A program made the translations under genes and the position numbers. Below are positions 1 to 7,310 of a stretch of 11,555 bases of DNA, piece after piece. Under the pieces are notes generated by a model that saw nothing but the letters and a program-made list of their open reading frames with translations, was not told the DNA's origin and did no database searches. Each line of letters begins with the position of its first letter. Position 1 is the first letter of the stretch. This stretch comes from JANNRR01 sp043736155 (lineage in GTDB: Bacteria; Pseudomonadota; Alphaproteobacteria; Rhodobacterales; Rhodobacteraceae). The DNA lies in the NCBI GenBank assembly GCA_043736155.1, contig JAYTDA010000378.1, positions 1 to 11,555 of the forward strand, read 5' to 3'.

Positions 1-41
1 AGCGGGAACAGGATCAGCAGGGCGAGGTTGGCGTATTTCAT
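1..41 (-). CDS. N-terminal fragment of a membrane or secreted protein (runs off the window)
   Basis: Only 13 codons are visible, starting at the ATG complementary to 39-41 and reading MKYANLALLILFP. This is a short charged start followed by a hydrophobic stretch, as in a signal peptide or first membrane helix. It lies downstream of mlaF on the same strand, separated by 191 nt that contain a palindromic repeat. Small PqiA-like integral membrane proteins are, from memory, found next to mla-type genes in Rhodobacteraceae and start with a similar hydrophobic segment, so that is one possible identity. With 13 residues this is a guess, and I assign no name. The ribosome-binding site is weak. Confidence 0.45.
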   Translation of the reverse strand, partial: MKYANLALLILFP

Positions 42-100
42 GGCAGGCAACCTGTCTGGCGTGGGGGGCAGGGTCAAGGGGGCCAGTCCCGGTTGACAAG

Positions 101-199
101 CGCCTCTCCCCCGGCCCCTCTCCCAACGGCGAAGGGGGCGCGAGACGGCACCGCCAGCGCCCCCCTCTCCGACTTCGGAGAGGGGCCGGGGGAGAGGCG
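101..199. repeat. GC-rich palindromic intergenic repeat element
   Basis: A perfect 23-bp inverted repeat occupies 101-123 and 177-199, with 53 nt between the arms. Inside it a second hairpin can form: 162-172 pairs with 175-185 (10-11 bp, tip ACTT). A third short pair is GGGGGCGC at 134-141 with GCGCCCCC at 157-164. The outer stem and the 162-185 hairpin use the same bases (177-185), so the two folds exclude each other. It lies between the mlaF stop (233) and the next start (41) in genes of one strand. It could stall transcription or stabilise the mRNA 3' end. It lacks the T-run of a classical intrinsic terminator. Similar CTCTCCCC/GGGGAGAG palindromes are dispersed in many GC-rich proteobacterial genomes; I infer membership of such a family. 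Confidence 0.75.
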
Positions 200-232
200 A
201 CTATCCTTTGCGACAGCCAGGGCCAATTGGCT

Positions 233-979
233 TCACCGCACCGATTCAATCGGCCCGTCTGCCCGGCCATGGATGAACTGGTCCAGGTAAGGGTCTGACG
301 CGCTGTCCATTTCCGCCACCGGCCCGGTCCAGCGGATCACCCCGCCGTGCAGCATCGCCACCCGGTCGGCGATGGCACGCACCGACGACATGTCGTGGGT
401 GATGGTCATTGCCGTTACCCCCATCTCCACCACGATCTCGCGGATCAGCTGGTTGATGACCCCCGCCATGATCGGATCGAGCCCGGTGGTCGGTTCATCG
501 AAAAAGATGATCTCGGGCTCAGCGGCGATGGCGCGGGCGAGGCCGACGCGTTTCTGCATGCCACCCGACAATTCGGCGGGGAACTGGTCGGCGACCGACG
601 GCCCCAGCCCGACCCGGCGCAGCTTTTCCAGCGCGGTGGCCCGCGCCTCATCCTTGGGCCGCTTTTGCGCGCCCCGCATCAGCCGGAACGCCACGTTTTC
701 CCAGACCCGCAGGCTGTCAAACAATGCGCCGCCCTGAAACAGCATGCCGAACCGGGCCAGAAACGCCTCGCGGTCGGCCTTTGTGACATCTTCGCCTGCC
801 ACCACGATCTGGCCGCTGTCTGGTTTCACAAGGCCGAGGATGCATTTGAGCAGAATGGATTTTCCGGTGCCGGAGCCGCCGATGATCACCATGCTTTCGC
901 CTTTGGGCAACAGCAGATCAATGCCTTGCAGCACCCGGTTGGCCCCAAACGCCTTGTGAAGACCCGCGATGCTGATCAT
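233..979 (-). CDS. mlaF: MlaF-type lipid-transport ABC ATP-binding protein
   Basis: ATPase subunit of an Mla-type ABC transporter, which moves phospholipids between the inner and outer membranes; this subunit works on the cytoplasmic face of the MlaE permease. The 248-residue protein has a complete nucleotide-binding domain: Walker A GGSGTGKS (34-41), Q-loop Gln82, signature LSGGM (137-141), Walker B IIFFDE (157-162) and switch His195. The length suits the MlaF family (about 250-270). Its ATG overlaps the mlaE stop in an ATGA arrangement and there is no Shine-Dalgarno in front of it, so translation is probably coupled to mlaE. The substrate-binding MlaD and the STAS protein MlaB are not in view. 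An Mce-type transporter for another lipid is the alternative; the permease partner makes the family assignment firm but not the substrate. Confidence 0.93.
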   Translation of the reverse strand: MISIAGLHKAFGANRVLQGIDLLLPKGESMVIIGGSGTGKSILLKCILGLVKPDSGQIVVAGEDVTKADREAFLARFGMLFQGGALFDSLRVWENVAFRLMRGAQKRPKDEARATALEKLRRVGLGPSVADQFPAELSGGMQKRVGLARAIAAEPEIIFFDEPTTGLDPIMAGVINQLIREIVVEMGVTAMTITHDMSSVRAIADRVAMLHGGVIRWTGPVAEMDSASDPYLDQFIHGRADGPIESVR

Positions 980-1758
980 GCCGAGAAAAACAGCGCGGTC
1001 ATGATGAAATTCGCCGCCAGGATCAGCACCGCCGCTGCTTCAACCGAGCTTTTGGTGGCTTGCCCCACGCCTTGCGCCCCACGCCCCGACCGCATGCCGA
1101 AATAGCACCCCATAAGCGTGGCGATAAAGCCGAACACTGCACCTTTGGCCAAGGATGTCGCCACATCGCTGGCTTCCAGGAAATCCAGGGTGTTTTTCAG
1201 GTAGGTGGCGCGGTTGAAGCCCAACTGCCCGGTTGCGACCAGAAAACCGCCCATCACCCCGATGATGTCGCCGATGCCGACCAATACCGGCACCACCAGA
1301 AACCCGGCCAGCACCCGCGGCACCGTCAGATATTTCATCGGATGGGTCGAAAGGGTCACCAGCGCGTCGATCTGTTCGGTGACTTTCATCGTGGCGATTT
1401 CAGCGGCAATCGACGAAGTGACCCGCGCGGCGATCATCAGCCCGACCAGCACCGGCCCCAGTTCGCGCACCATGCCGATGGCGACGATCTGCGGCACCAC
1501 CGCTTCTGCCGAAAACCGCGCGCCACCGGCATAAATCTGCAAGGCCAGCGCGCCACCGGTAAAGACGGCGGTCAGGCCGACCACCGGCAGGCTGAAATAA
1601 CCGACGGTCAGCAGCGACTGGCCGAATTCACGCAAGTAGAACGGCGGGCGGACCAGATGGCCAAGCGTCGCACCGGCATAAAGCGCAATGCGCCCCAGTG
1701 CTGCCAAAGCGGCCAGCACCGTGCGGCCCAGCACCGCCAGGGGGGTGGTCAACGTCAC
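976..1758 (-). CDS. mlaE: MlaE-family lipid-transport ABC permease
   Basis: Inner-membrane permease of the same Mla-type phospholipid transporter. The 260-residue protein has several hydrophobic segments, roughly at 50-75, 100-120, 148-175, 205-222 and 240-258. It also carries the conserved MlaE core, RELGPVLVGLMIAAR at 98-112 followed by AEIATMKVTEQIDAL to about residue 133, which contacts the ATPase. It starts with GTG at 1756-1758, inside a GTGA overlap with the end of alr, and ends in an ATGA overlap with mlaF. The three genes alr-mlaE-mlaF are therefore likely translated in a coupled way. Length and motif are normal for the family. Whether the cargo is phospholipid cannot be told without the MlaD partner. 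Confidence 0.93.
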   Translation of the reverse strand: MTLTTPLAVLGRTVLAALAALGRIALYAGATLGHLVRPPFYLREFGQSLLTVGYFSLPVVGLTAVFTGGALALQIYAGGARFSAEAVVPQIVAIGMVRELGPVLVGLMIAARVTSSIAAEIATMKVTEQIDALVTLSTHPMKYLTVPRVLAGFLVVPVLVGIGDIIGVMGGFLVATGQLGFNRATYLKNTLDFLEASDVATSLAKGAVFGFIATLMGCYFGMRSGRGAQGVGQATKSSVEAAAVLILAANFIMTALFFSA

Positions 1759-2801
1759 CGGGCACCAGAAACATAGCGGCGGGCATAGCGGTGCCCCAGC
1801 GAGGTCAAAATTTCATAGCCGATGGTGCCCGCCGCATTGGCCAGCGCCTCAATCCCCTGTTCCGGGCACAGGATATCCAGCGCCCGCGGCTCGTCGGGCA
1901 GATCGGTGACATCGGCGGTGATCAGATCCATCGAGATGCGACCGACCACCGGGCAGGCGACTCCTTCGGCATAAAGCTGCAATGCCGGGGCCAGACGCCG
2001 GGTCAGGCCATCGGCGTACCCGGCAGCTACCGTGGCTATCCGGCTGTCACGGTCAGCTACCCAAGCGCAGCCATAGCCGACCGTTTCCCCCGCCGCCACA
2101 TCACGCACCTGCACCACCGGTAACGATAGCTGCACTACCGGTTGCGCTTCGGCAAAGGGCAAACCGCCATACAGGCCGATGCCGGGGCGGGTCAGATCGA
2201 AATGGTAGTCCGGACCCAGCAGGATCCCGCCGGTGGCGGCAAACGAGCGTGGCACCCCGATGCCATCGGTCAGATCGGTGAATTCCGCCAATTGGCCTCG
2301 ATTCATCGGGTGGCCGGGCGCATCGGCGCAGGCCAGATGGCTGATCACCAGCTTTGGTGCGCGTTCCAGCGCCAGCGCCGCCACCGCCAGCCATTCCGCC
2401 GCCTCCATCCCCAGCCGGTTCATCCCGGTATCGATCTGGATGCCAAACGGCTGATCCGGCAGCGCCTCGAAATGCCGGGTCATCTGGTCGAGCGAATTGA
2501 GCAGCGGGATCAGGTCGAGGTTCCGTACCACTTCGGTATCGCCCGCCATGTGGCCTGCCATCACGTAAATGGCCGGCCCCGGCCCCAGCGCCTGGCGCAG
2601 CACCGCCGCCTCTTCGGCCATCGCCACGAAAAAATGCCGCGCCCCGGCTTGCGCAAGGGTGCGCACCACCCGGCCAGCCCCAAGGCCATAGGCATCCGCC
2701 TTGACCACAGCCCCGGCCTCGGCCTTGCCTGACAGATGCGCCAAGGCCCGCCAGTTGGCAGCAACGGCATCCAGATCAATGGTCAGACTGGCAACAGACA
2801 T
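1755..2801 (-). CDS. alr: Alanine racemase
   Basis: Cytoplasmic pyridoxal-phosphate enzyme that interconverts L- and D-alanine, supplying D-alanine for peptidoglycan. The 348-residue protein has the N-terminal PLP-barrel motif AVVKADAYGLG with the cofactor lysine at Lys34. RPGIGLYG is at 205-212. The second catalytic base is Tyr243 in VGYGCAW, and the C-terminal domain shows GYADG (261-265) and GRISMDL (287-293). All expected catalytic residues are present. It follows the SDR gene by 60 nt on the same strand and overlaps mlaE by 4 nt. The sequence just before the ATG is C-rich with no purine-rich ribosome-binding site, so initiation may be weak or leaderless-like. Whether it is the biosynthetic (alr) or catabolic (dadX) form is inferred from its housekeeping neighbourhood. 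Confidence 0.95.
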   Translation of the reverse strand: MSVASLTIDLDAVAANWRALAHLSGKAEAGAVVKADAYGLGAGRVVRTLAQAGARHFFVAMAEEAAVLRQALGPGPAIYVMAGHMAGDTEVVRNLDLIPLLNSLDQMTRHFEALPDQPFGIQIDTGMNRLGMEAAEWLAVAALALERAPKLVISHLACADAPGHPMNRGQLAEFTDLTDGIGVPRSFAATGGILLGPDYHFDLTRPGIGLYGGLPFAEAQPVVQLSLPVVQVRDVAAGETVGYGCAWVADRDSRIATVAAGYADGLTRRLAPALQLYAEGVACPVVGRISMDLITADVTDLPDEPRALDILCPEQGIEALANAAGTIGYEILTSLGHRYARRYVSGAR

Positions 2802-2861
2802 GGCGGGGGTTTTGACAGGCGGGGGCGTGGGGTCAAGTGAAATGTGGCTATTGCCCCCGGT

Positions 2862-3632
2862 TCAACTGCCAATCGCCCGGTCCAGATGGGTATAGCCGCC
2901 ATCGACAAACAGCCATTGCCCGGTGGTATGGGCGGCACGGGGCGACAGCGCCATCACCACGGCGGCGGCAATCTCGCGCGGCTCGGTCATCCGTTGGCCC
3001 AAGGGAATGCGGGCGGTGATGGATGCCAGTTGCGCCGCCGGATCGGCGAACGATTGCAGCCAGTCGGCATACATCGGCGTCATCACCTCTGCCGGGATCA
3101 CCGCGTTGACCCTGACACCCCAGGGGGCCAGTGCCGCCGCCCATTCCCGCGTCAGCCCCAGTTGCGCCGCCTTGGCTGCGACATAGGCCGATGTGGTGCC
3201 CTGACCGGTGACGGCAGTTTTCGAGGAAATGTTGACGATGGCCCCCCGTTGGGCTTTCAGATCAGCCTGCAGCAAATGGGCAAGGGTGTAATAATGCAGC
3301 AGATTCTGGTCGAGCGAGGCGCGGAAAGCCGCAGGCCCCGCATCCAGCCCCACGCCATCGTTGCGCCCGGCGTTGTTGACCAGCCCATAAACCTGCCCCC
3401 AGCGGTCATGGGTTTCGGCGACGGCACGGCTGCAGTCGTCATCCTTTGACAGATCCGCCCTGACCCACCCCGCTGCGGGCCCAAGCCGCGCCAACCACGC
3501 CGCATCGGGGGCGCGGCGGGCAAATATCACCGGCACCGCGCCTTCTTCAGCCAGAGTTTCGGAAATTGCAGCGCCGATCCCGGCACCGCCGCCGGTGACC
3601 ACCACCACCTTGCCCGCCAGTTGCAGATCCAT
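2862..3632 (-). CDS. SDR-family NAD(P)-dependent dehydrogenase, resembles L-fucose dehydrogenase
   Basis: Short-chain dehydrogenase/reductase of 256 residues with a Rossmann fold. The cofactor motif TGGGAGIG is at 13-20, NNAG at 86-89, Ser136/Ser137 precede the catalytic Tyr150-x3-Lys154, and a C-terminal TTGQWLFVDGG (236-246) matches the classical SDR tail. Motifs such as GLVNNAG, ISSKTAVTGQG and VIPAEVMTPMY recall bacterial L-fucose dehydrogenases (L-fucose to fucono-lactone); this is from memory and not proven. The frame is open further upstream, but I chose the ATG at 3630-3632 because a GGAG lies 8 nt ahead of it and the SDR fold starts there; it then begins 22 nt after the dnaB stop. 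No other sugar-catabolic gene lies nearby, so the physiological substrate is open. Confidence 0.88.
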   Translation of the reverse strand: MDLQLAGKVVVVTGGGAGIGAAISETLAEEGAVPVIFARRAPDAAWLARLGPAAGWVRADLSKDDDCSRAVAETHDRWGQVYGLVNNAGRNDGVGLDAGPAAFRASLDQNLLHYYTLAHLLQADLKAQRGAIVNISSKTAVTGQGTTSAYVAAKAAQLGLTREWAAALAPWGVRVNAVIPAEVMTPMYADWLQSFADPAAQLASITARIPLGQRMTEPREIAAAVVMALSPRAAHTTGQWLFVDGGYTHLDRAIGS

Positions 3633-3654
3633 CGCCTGTTCTCCACCAGAAGGG

Positions 3655-5160
3655 TCAGAATCCGACGTCGCCGGAACCCTGTTGCCAGGGTTTGACCAGA
3701 TTGCCGAACCGGGTAAAGCGCCCCTCAAAGCTCAGATCCACCGTGCCGATCGGCCCATGCCGCTGTTTGCCGATCACCAGTTCGGCCTTGCCATGTACCT
3801 GTTCCATCGCGGCTTGCCACTTTGCCATTGCTTCCAGATCATGATCGCCGGGCTTTTCACGCTCTTTGTAATATTCCTCGCGGTAGACGAACATCACCAC
3901 ATCGGCGTCCTGTTCGATTGACCCGGATTCGCGCAGATCGCTGAGCTGCGGCCGCTTGTCTTCACGGTTTTCCACCTGCCGCGACAATTGGCTGAGCGCC
4001 AGAACCGGAATATCCAGCTCCTTGGCAATCGCTTTCAAACCTTGGGTGATTTCAGTCACTTCGTTGACCCGGCTGTCGCGTGCGGTGGCGGGGCGGACCA
4101 GTTGCAGATAGTCGATCACCAAGAGGTCCAGCCCATGGGTCCGCTTCAACCGCCGGGCCCGCGCCGCCAGCTGGCTGATCGGAATCGCAGGGGTGTCGTC
4201 GATATACAGCGGGCAGGCTTCCAGCGTCTTGGCGGCTTCGACAAAGCGGCGAAACTCGGCCTCGGTCATGTCGCCGCGGCGGATCTGGTCCGATGGCACT
4301 TCAGACGCTTCAGACAGCACCCGCGCCGCCAGCTGTTCCGCGCTCATTTCCAGGCTGAAAAAGCCAACCACACCGCCATCAATCGTGCCTTCGGTGCCAT
4401 CCGGTTTGCGGCCCCGCTTGTAGGCTTTGGCGACGTTGAAGGCGATATTGGTGGCAAGTGCGGTTTTGCCCATCGAGGGGCGACCGGCCAGGATCAGCAG
4501 GTCCGACCGGTGCAGGCCCCCCAGCTTCTTGTCGATATCGACCAACCCGGTCGATACCCCGGCCAGACCACCATCGCGCTGATAGGCGGCATTGGCGTTG
4601 TTCACCGCATCAGTGACGGCTTTCAGAAACGACTGAAAGCCGCGTTCGGCGTGGCCCTGTTCACCCAGCTTGTACAGCCGCTGTTCGGCCTCGATGATCT
4701 GGTCGCGCGGCTCGGATGCCACATCGACCTTGGCCGCTGCCGCCGAGATATCGCGCCCCAACCCGATCAGTTCGCGCCGCACCGCCAGATCATAGAGCAT
4801 CTGGGCATAGTCGCGCGCCGCATAGGCCGACAGCGCCGCCCCGGCGATCCGCGCCAGATAGGCGGGGCCGCCCAGTTCGCGCAGACCGGCGTCATCCTCC
4901 AGAAACGCCTTCAGCGTCACCGGTGACGCCAGCGCGTTCTTCTGTATCCGCGCAGCTGCAATTTCAAAGATCCGCTGATGCACCGGTTCAAAGAAATGCC
5001 CGGCCTTGATGGTCGACGAGATGCGGTCAAACACGTCGTTGTTGGTCAGGATCGCGCCGAGCAGCTGCTGTTCGGCTTCGATGTTATGGGGCAGGGCTTC
5101 GCCCTCGGTCTGGATGGCCTGTACGGGAACGATGGCCCGGATCGTTGCACTGTCACTCAT
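3655..5160 (-). CDS. dnaB: Replicative DNA helicase DnaB
   Basis: Hexameric ATP-driven helicase that unwinds DNA at the replication fork. The 501-residue protein has the N-terminal helical domain (about 25-125, beginning PHNIEAEQQLLGAIL), a linker, and a RecA-like C-terminal domain. The latter carries Walker A GRPSMGKT (226-233), catalytic Glu271 in FSLEMS, Walker B LLVIDYLQL (346-354), QLSR (391-394) and the conserved DLRESGSIEQDAD block (408-420). Length is typical for alphaproteobacterial DnaB and no intein is present. The start is the ATG at 5158-5160, preceded by a modest AGG about 6 nt away. The SDR gene follows after 22 nt. The 222 nt upstream are gene-free and relatively AT-rich, so transcription probably starts there. 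Confidence 0.97.
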   Translation of the reverse strand: MSDSATIRAIVPVQAIQTEGEALPHNIEAEQQLLGAILTNNDVFDRISSTIKAGHFFEPVHQRIFEIAAARIQKNALASPVTLKAFLEDDAGLRELGGPAYLARIAGAALSAYAARDYAQMLYDLAVRRELIGLGRDISAAAAKVDVASEPRDQIIEAEQRLYKLGEQGHAERGFQSFLKAVTDAVNNANAAYQRDGGLAGVSTGLVDIDKKLGGLHRSDLLILAGRPSMGKTALATNIAFNVAKAYKRGRKPDGTEGTIDGGVVGFFSLEMSAEQLAARVLSEASEVPSDQIRRGDMTEAEFRRFVEAAKTLEACPLYIDDTPAIPISQLAARARRLKRTHGLDLLVIDYLQLVRPATARDSRVNEVTEITQGLKAIAKELDIPVLALSQLSRQVENREDKRPQLSDLRESGSIEQDADVVMFVYREEYYKEREKPGDHDLEAMAKWQAAMEQVHGKAELVIGKQRHGPIGTVDLSFEGRFTRFGNLVKPWQQGSGDVGF

Positions 5161-5382
5161 CGCTGCCTGCTGCTCCGTTCACGTCAAGCCCAGACAAATG
5201 CGCGTTTGCACCGGGCTGCGCAATCTTGATAGTTTGGTGGAAAAGCCTGTGGGCAAGCCGAACATAACCCTGTTGAGCGATAATGCCTACCATATATGGC
5301 GTTCCAGCGGAAATAAACTACTACATGCCCCGATTCGATACGCGATTTCCGGGCTTGTCCACAGCACCTCCCGGCCGCAGCG
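5161..5382 (-). promoter_or_regulatory. dnaB upstream region with DnaA-box-like sites
   Basis: Gene-free 222-bp interval between the pyrE stop and the dnaB start, with an AT-richer stretch at about 5262-5340. It holds three 9-mers resembling the DnaA box TTATCCACA: TTGTCCACA on the plus strand at 5355-5363 (one mismatch), TTGCCCACA on the minus strand at 5248-5256 (two mismatches) and TTTTCCACC on the minus strand at 5236-5244 (two mismatches). It probably carries the dnaB promoter. No unambiguous -35/-10 pair or pyrE terminator was found. The DnaA reading is inference only, since short near-matches arise by chance. Confidence 0.4.
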
Positions 5383-6066
5383 TCAGGTTTTTTGGCGCGC
5401 TTCCTGCCATGCGCGCGGCGCCCGCAGGAACGCCTCGACCTCTGTCAACGTGGCTAAGTCAAAGCTGCTGCGGTCCCGGGCTTCGGCCAGCACATCCCAC
5501 CAGGTACACAGATGGTGCAGCGTGATGTCCTGTTCCGCCAGTTTCGCCTCGGTACCCTCGAAAATGCCGTAGTAAAAGATCACCGCGGTATGCTGGCAGA
5601 TTGCCCCGGTATCGCGGATCGCCTGGACAAAGCTGAGTTTGGATCCGCCATCGGTGGTCAGATCCTCGACCAGCAGGACCCGCTGGCCCTCGGTCATCAC
5701 CCCTTCGATCCGGGCATTGCGTCCGTACCCCTTGGGCTTCTTGCGGACATAGGTCATCGGCAGCGCCAGCCGTTCGGCGACCAGAGCGGCAAAGGGAATA
5801 CCGGCGGTCTCGCCCCCGGCGATATTGTCAAACGCCTCCAACCCCACATTGCGCATCACGGTGCAGGTCAGAAAATCCATCAGAACCGAACGGATGCGGG
5901 GATAGGAGATCAGCTTGCGGCAATCGATATAGGTCGGGCTGGGCAGGCCGGAGGCAAGGGTAAAGGGTTCCGCCGCGTTGAAATGCACCGCCTTGATGTC
6001 CAGCAGCATCCGCGCGGTCAGGCGGGCGATGTCGGCGGCGGGGGGAAAGCTGGTGGGGATCATCAT
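5383..6066 (-). CDS. pyrE: Orotate phosphoribosyltransferase
   Basis: Cytoplasmic enzyme of de novo pyrimidine synthesis, making orotidine 5'-monophosphate from orotate and PRPP. The 227-residue protein shows the PRPP-binding signature VLLVEDLTTDGGS (130-142) and the catalytic-loop cluster YVRKKPKGYG (106-115). Two adjacent ATGs (6064-6066 and 6061-6063) are possible starts. An AAAGG at 6071-6075 lies 4 nt before the first and 7 nt before the second, so MIPTSF could be the true N-terminus. The first ATG overlaps the stop of the FkbM-type gene (ATGA), implying coupled translation. It lies in a pyrC-fkbM-pyrE run and provides a step of the same pathway as pyrC. Confidence 0.95.
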   Translation of the reverse strand: MMIPTSFPPAADIARLTARMLLDIKAVHFNAAEPFTLASGLPSPTYIDCRKLISYPRIRSVLMDFLTCTVMRNVGLEAFDNIAGGETAGIPFAALVAERLALPMTYVRKKPKGYGRNARIEGVMTEGQRVLLVEDLTTDGGSKLSFVQAIRDTGAICQHTAVIFYYGIFEGTEAKLAEQDITLHHLCTWWDVLAEARDRSSFDLATLTEVEAFLRAPRAWQEARQKT

Positions 6067-7310
6067 GCGACCTTTGTCAGGGGGGTGGGCTGGCGCTCAA
6101 AGGCAAAGACCCGCGACCAGCCCGGCATTTCCGACAGGCTGAAACCCTGCGCAAGCAGGCCGCTGACCAGGGAATATTGTCGGGTCGGGCCATAGACTTC
6201 GGGGTGCAGTTCGACAATCAGCCGGCGCAGGCCAGACAGATCAAGCTCCGGCAGCAGCTCCGACTCGGCCCCTTCGACATCCATCGCCAGGATCGTTGGC
6301 CGGGTTTCAGCCATGATCTTGCGCAGGTCGTGTTCCGGAACGCGGACCTTGGCGGCGACGCCCGCACCGGGTCGGCGAGACGACGCCCAGAATTCGACAG
6401 CAAGGTAAAAGTCGGCCTCACCCTGTTGCAGTGCGGCAAGGCCATGGATCACCTGCGCCCCGCAGCCATGGGCGGCAAGGTTTTCCCGCAACAGGGGAAC
6501 AAGCTGCGGATTGGCTTCAACCACGGCAACAACGACGCCGGGGCAGGCCCGGTGCGCCACCAGCGACACCAGACCCAATCCGGCCCCGATGTCCAGAACA
6601 CGGTCTTCTGGCACCAGATCCTGTTGGATGAAATGACATTCCTGGCTTTCATATTGGCCAAGGGCGATATGGCCGATCAGGTTCGGGCTGACCACATCCC
6701 CGGGTACCAAAAGGTCGAGTCCCCGCTCCCGGATCGTTCCGGTTTCAAGTGCGCGAAGGGCACGGCGCATCCATCCCGGTTTGTCATCGCTGCGTTCCAG
6801 CGCGAGACGCAGCGACGCCAGCGCCGCTGTGCGGTCATTGGATTTCAGATCAAGCCGCGCCTTCAGTTGCACGGGCATCGGTGCCTTGGGAAACCGCTGG
6901 CTTGCCAGATCAAATTCCCGTTGGGCTGCGGCCACGTCGCCCAGTCGGTCAAAGGCATTGGCGCGTTGGATGTAGTGTGGCACCAAGTCGGTATCGGCGC
7001 GCCAGTCCCCGACAAAGCTCAAGGCAAGTGTGGTTTGGCCCGAGGCCTGCAACAGGTCGATCAGGCGGTTGGGCATCGCTCCTCGGCGGCCCGTGGCGCG
7101 CAACTCATTGTAAATGCACAGGGCCTGATTGACCTGTTTGGCATCGCAGGCTTGCGTTAGTGCGGCTTCCACCACAAACAGGGGCAGCGCCGCATAGTCT
7201 GTGGCGGCGGCAGCCACCAACAGGCGGCACAGCTCGGCGTCCTTGCCCTCATCAAACAGTGACTGCGCTGTCTGGGTCAGGCTGGTTGGGTGGTCAGGGT
7301 CTGGCAACAT
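6063..7310 (-). CDS. FkbM-family SAM-dependent methyltransferase with TPR-like N-terminal half
   Basis: Predicted S-adenosylmethionine-dependent methyltransferase of 415 residues. Residues 1 to about 190 are Ala/Leu-rich helical repeats resembling TPRs (for example AALCIYNEL-type and RANAFDRLGDVAAAQREFDLASQRFP around 116-140), likely a protein-binding scaffold. The C-terminal half has the SAM-binding motif VLDIGAGLG (238-246), acidic Glu265 in VVEANP, and the FkbM hallmarks MDVEGAE (343-349) and ELHPEVYG (367-374). FkbM enzymes usually O-methylate sugars or natural-product hydroxyls; the substrate here is unknown. The ATG directly follows the TAG of pyrC with no gap, and its end overlaps pyrE by 4 nt, so it is embedded in the pyrimidine operon. 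No glycan-synthesis genes are nearby. Confidence 0.85.
   Translation of the reverse strand: MLPDPDHPTSLTQTAQSLFDEGKDAELCRLLVAAAATDYAALPLFVVEAALTQACDAKQVNQALCIYNELRATGRRGAMPNRLIDLLQASGQTTLALSFVGDWRADTDLVPHYIQRANAFDRLGDVAAAQREFDLASQRFPKAPMPVQLKARLDLKSNDRTAALASLRLALERSDDKPGWMRRALRALETGTIRERGLDLLVPGDVVSPNLIGHIALGQYESQECHFIQQDLVPEDRVLDIGAGLGLVSLVAHRACPGVVVAVVEANPQLVPLLRENLAAHGCGAQVIHGLAALQQGEADFYLAVEFWASSRRPGAGVAAKVRVPEHDLRKIMAETRPTILAMDVEGAESELLPELDLSGLRRLIVELHPEVYGPTRQYSLVSGLLAQGFSLSEMPGWSRVFAFERQPTPLTKVA

Noticed and set aside
3988..4926. A 312-codon open frame on the plus strand opposite dnaB
   Set aside because: Antisense to a fully conserved DnaB; low-complexity Gln/Arg/Gly composition and no motif.
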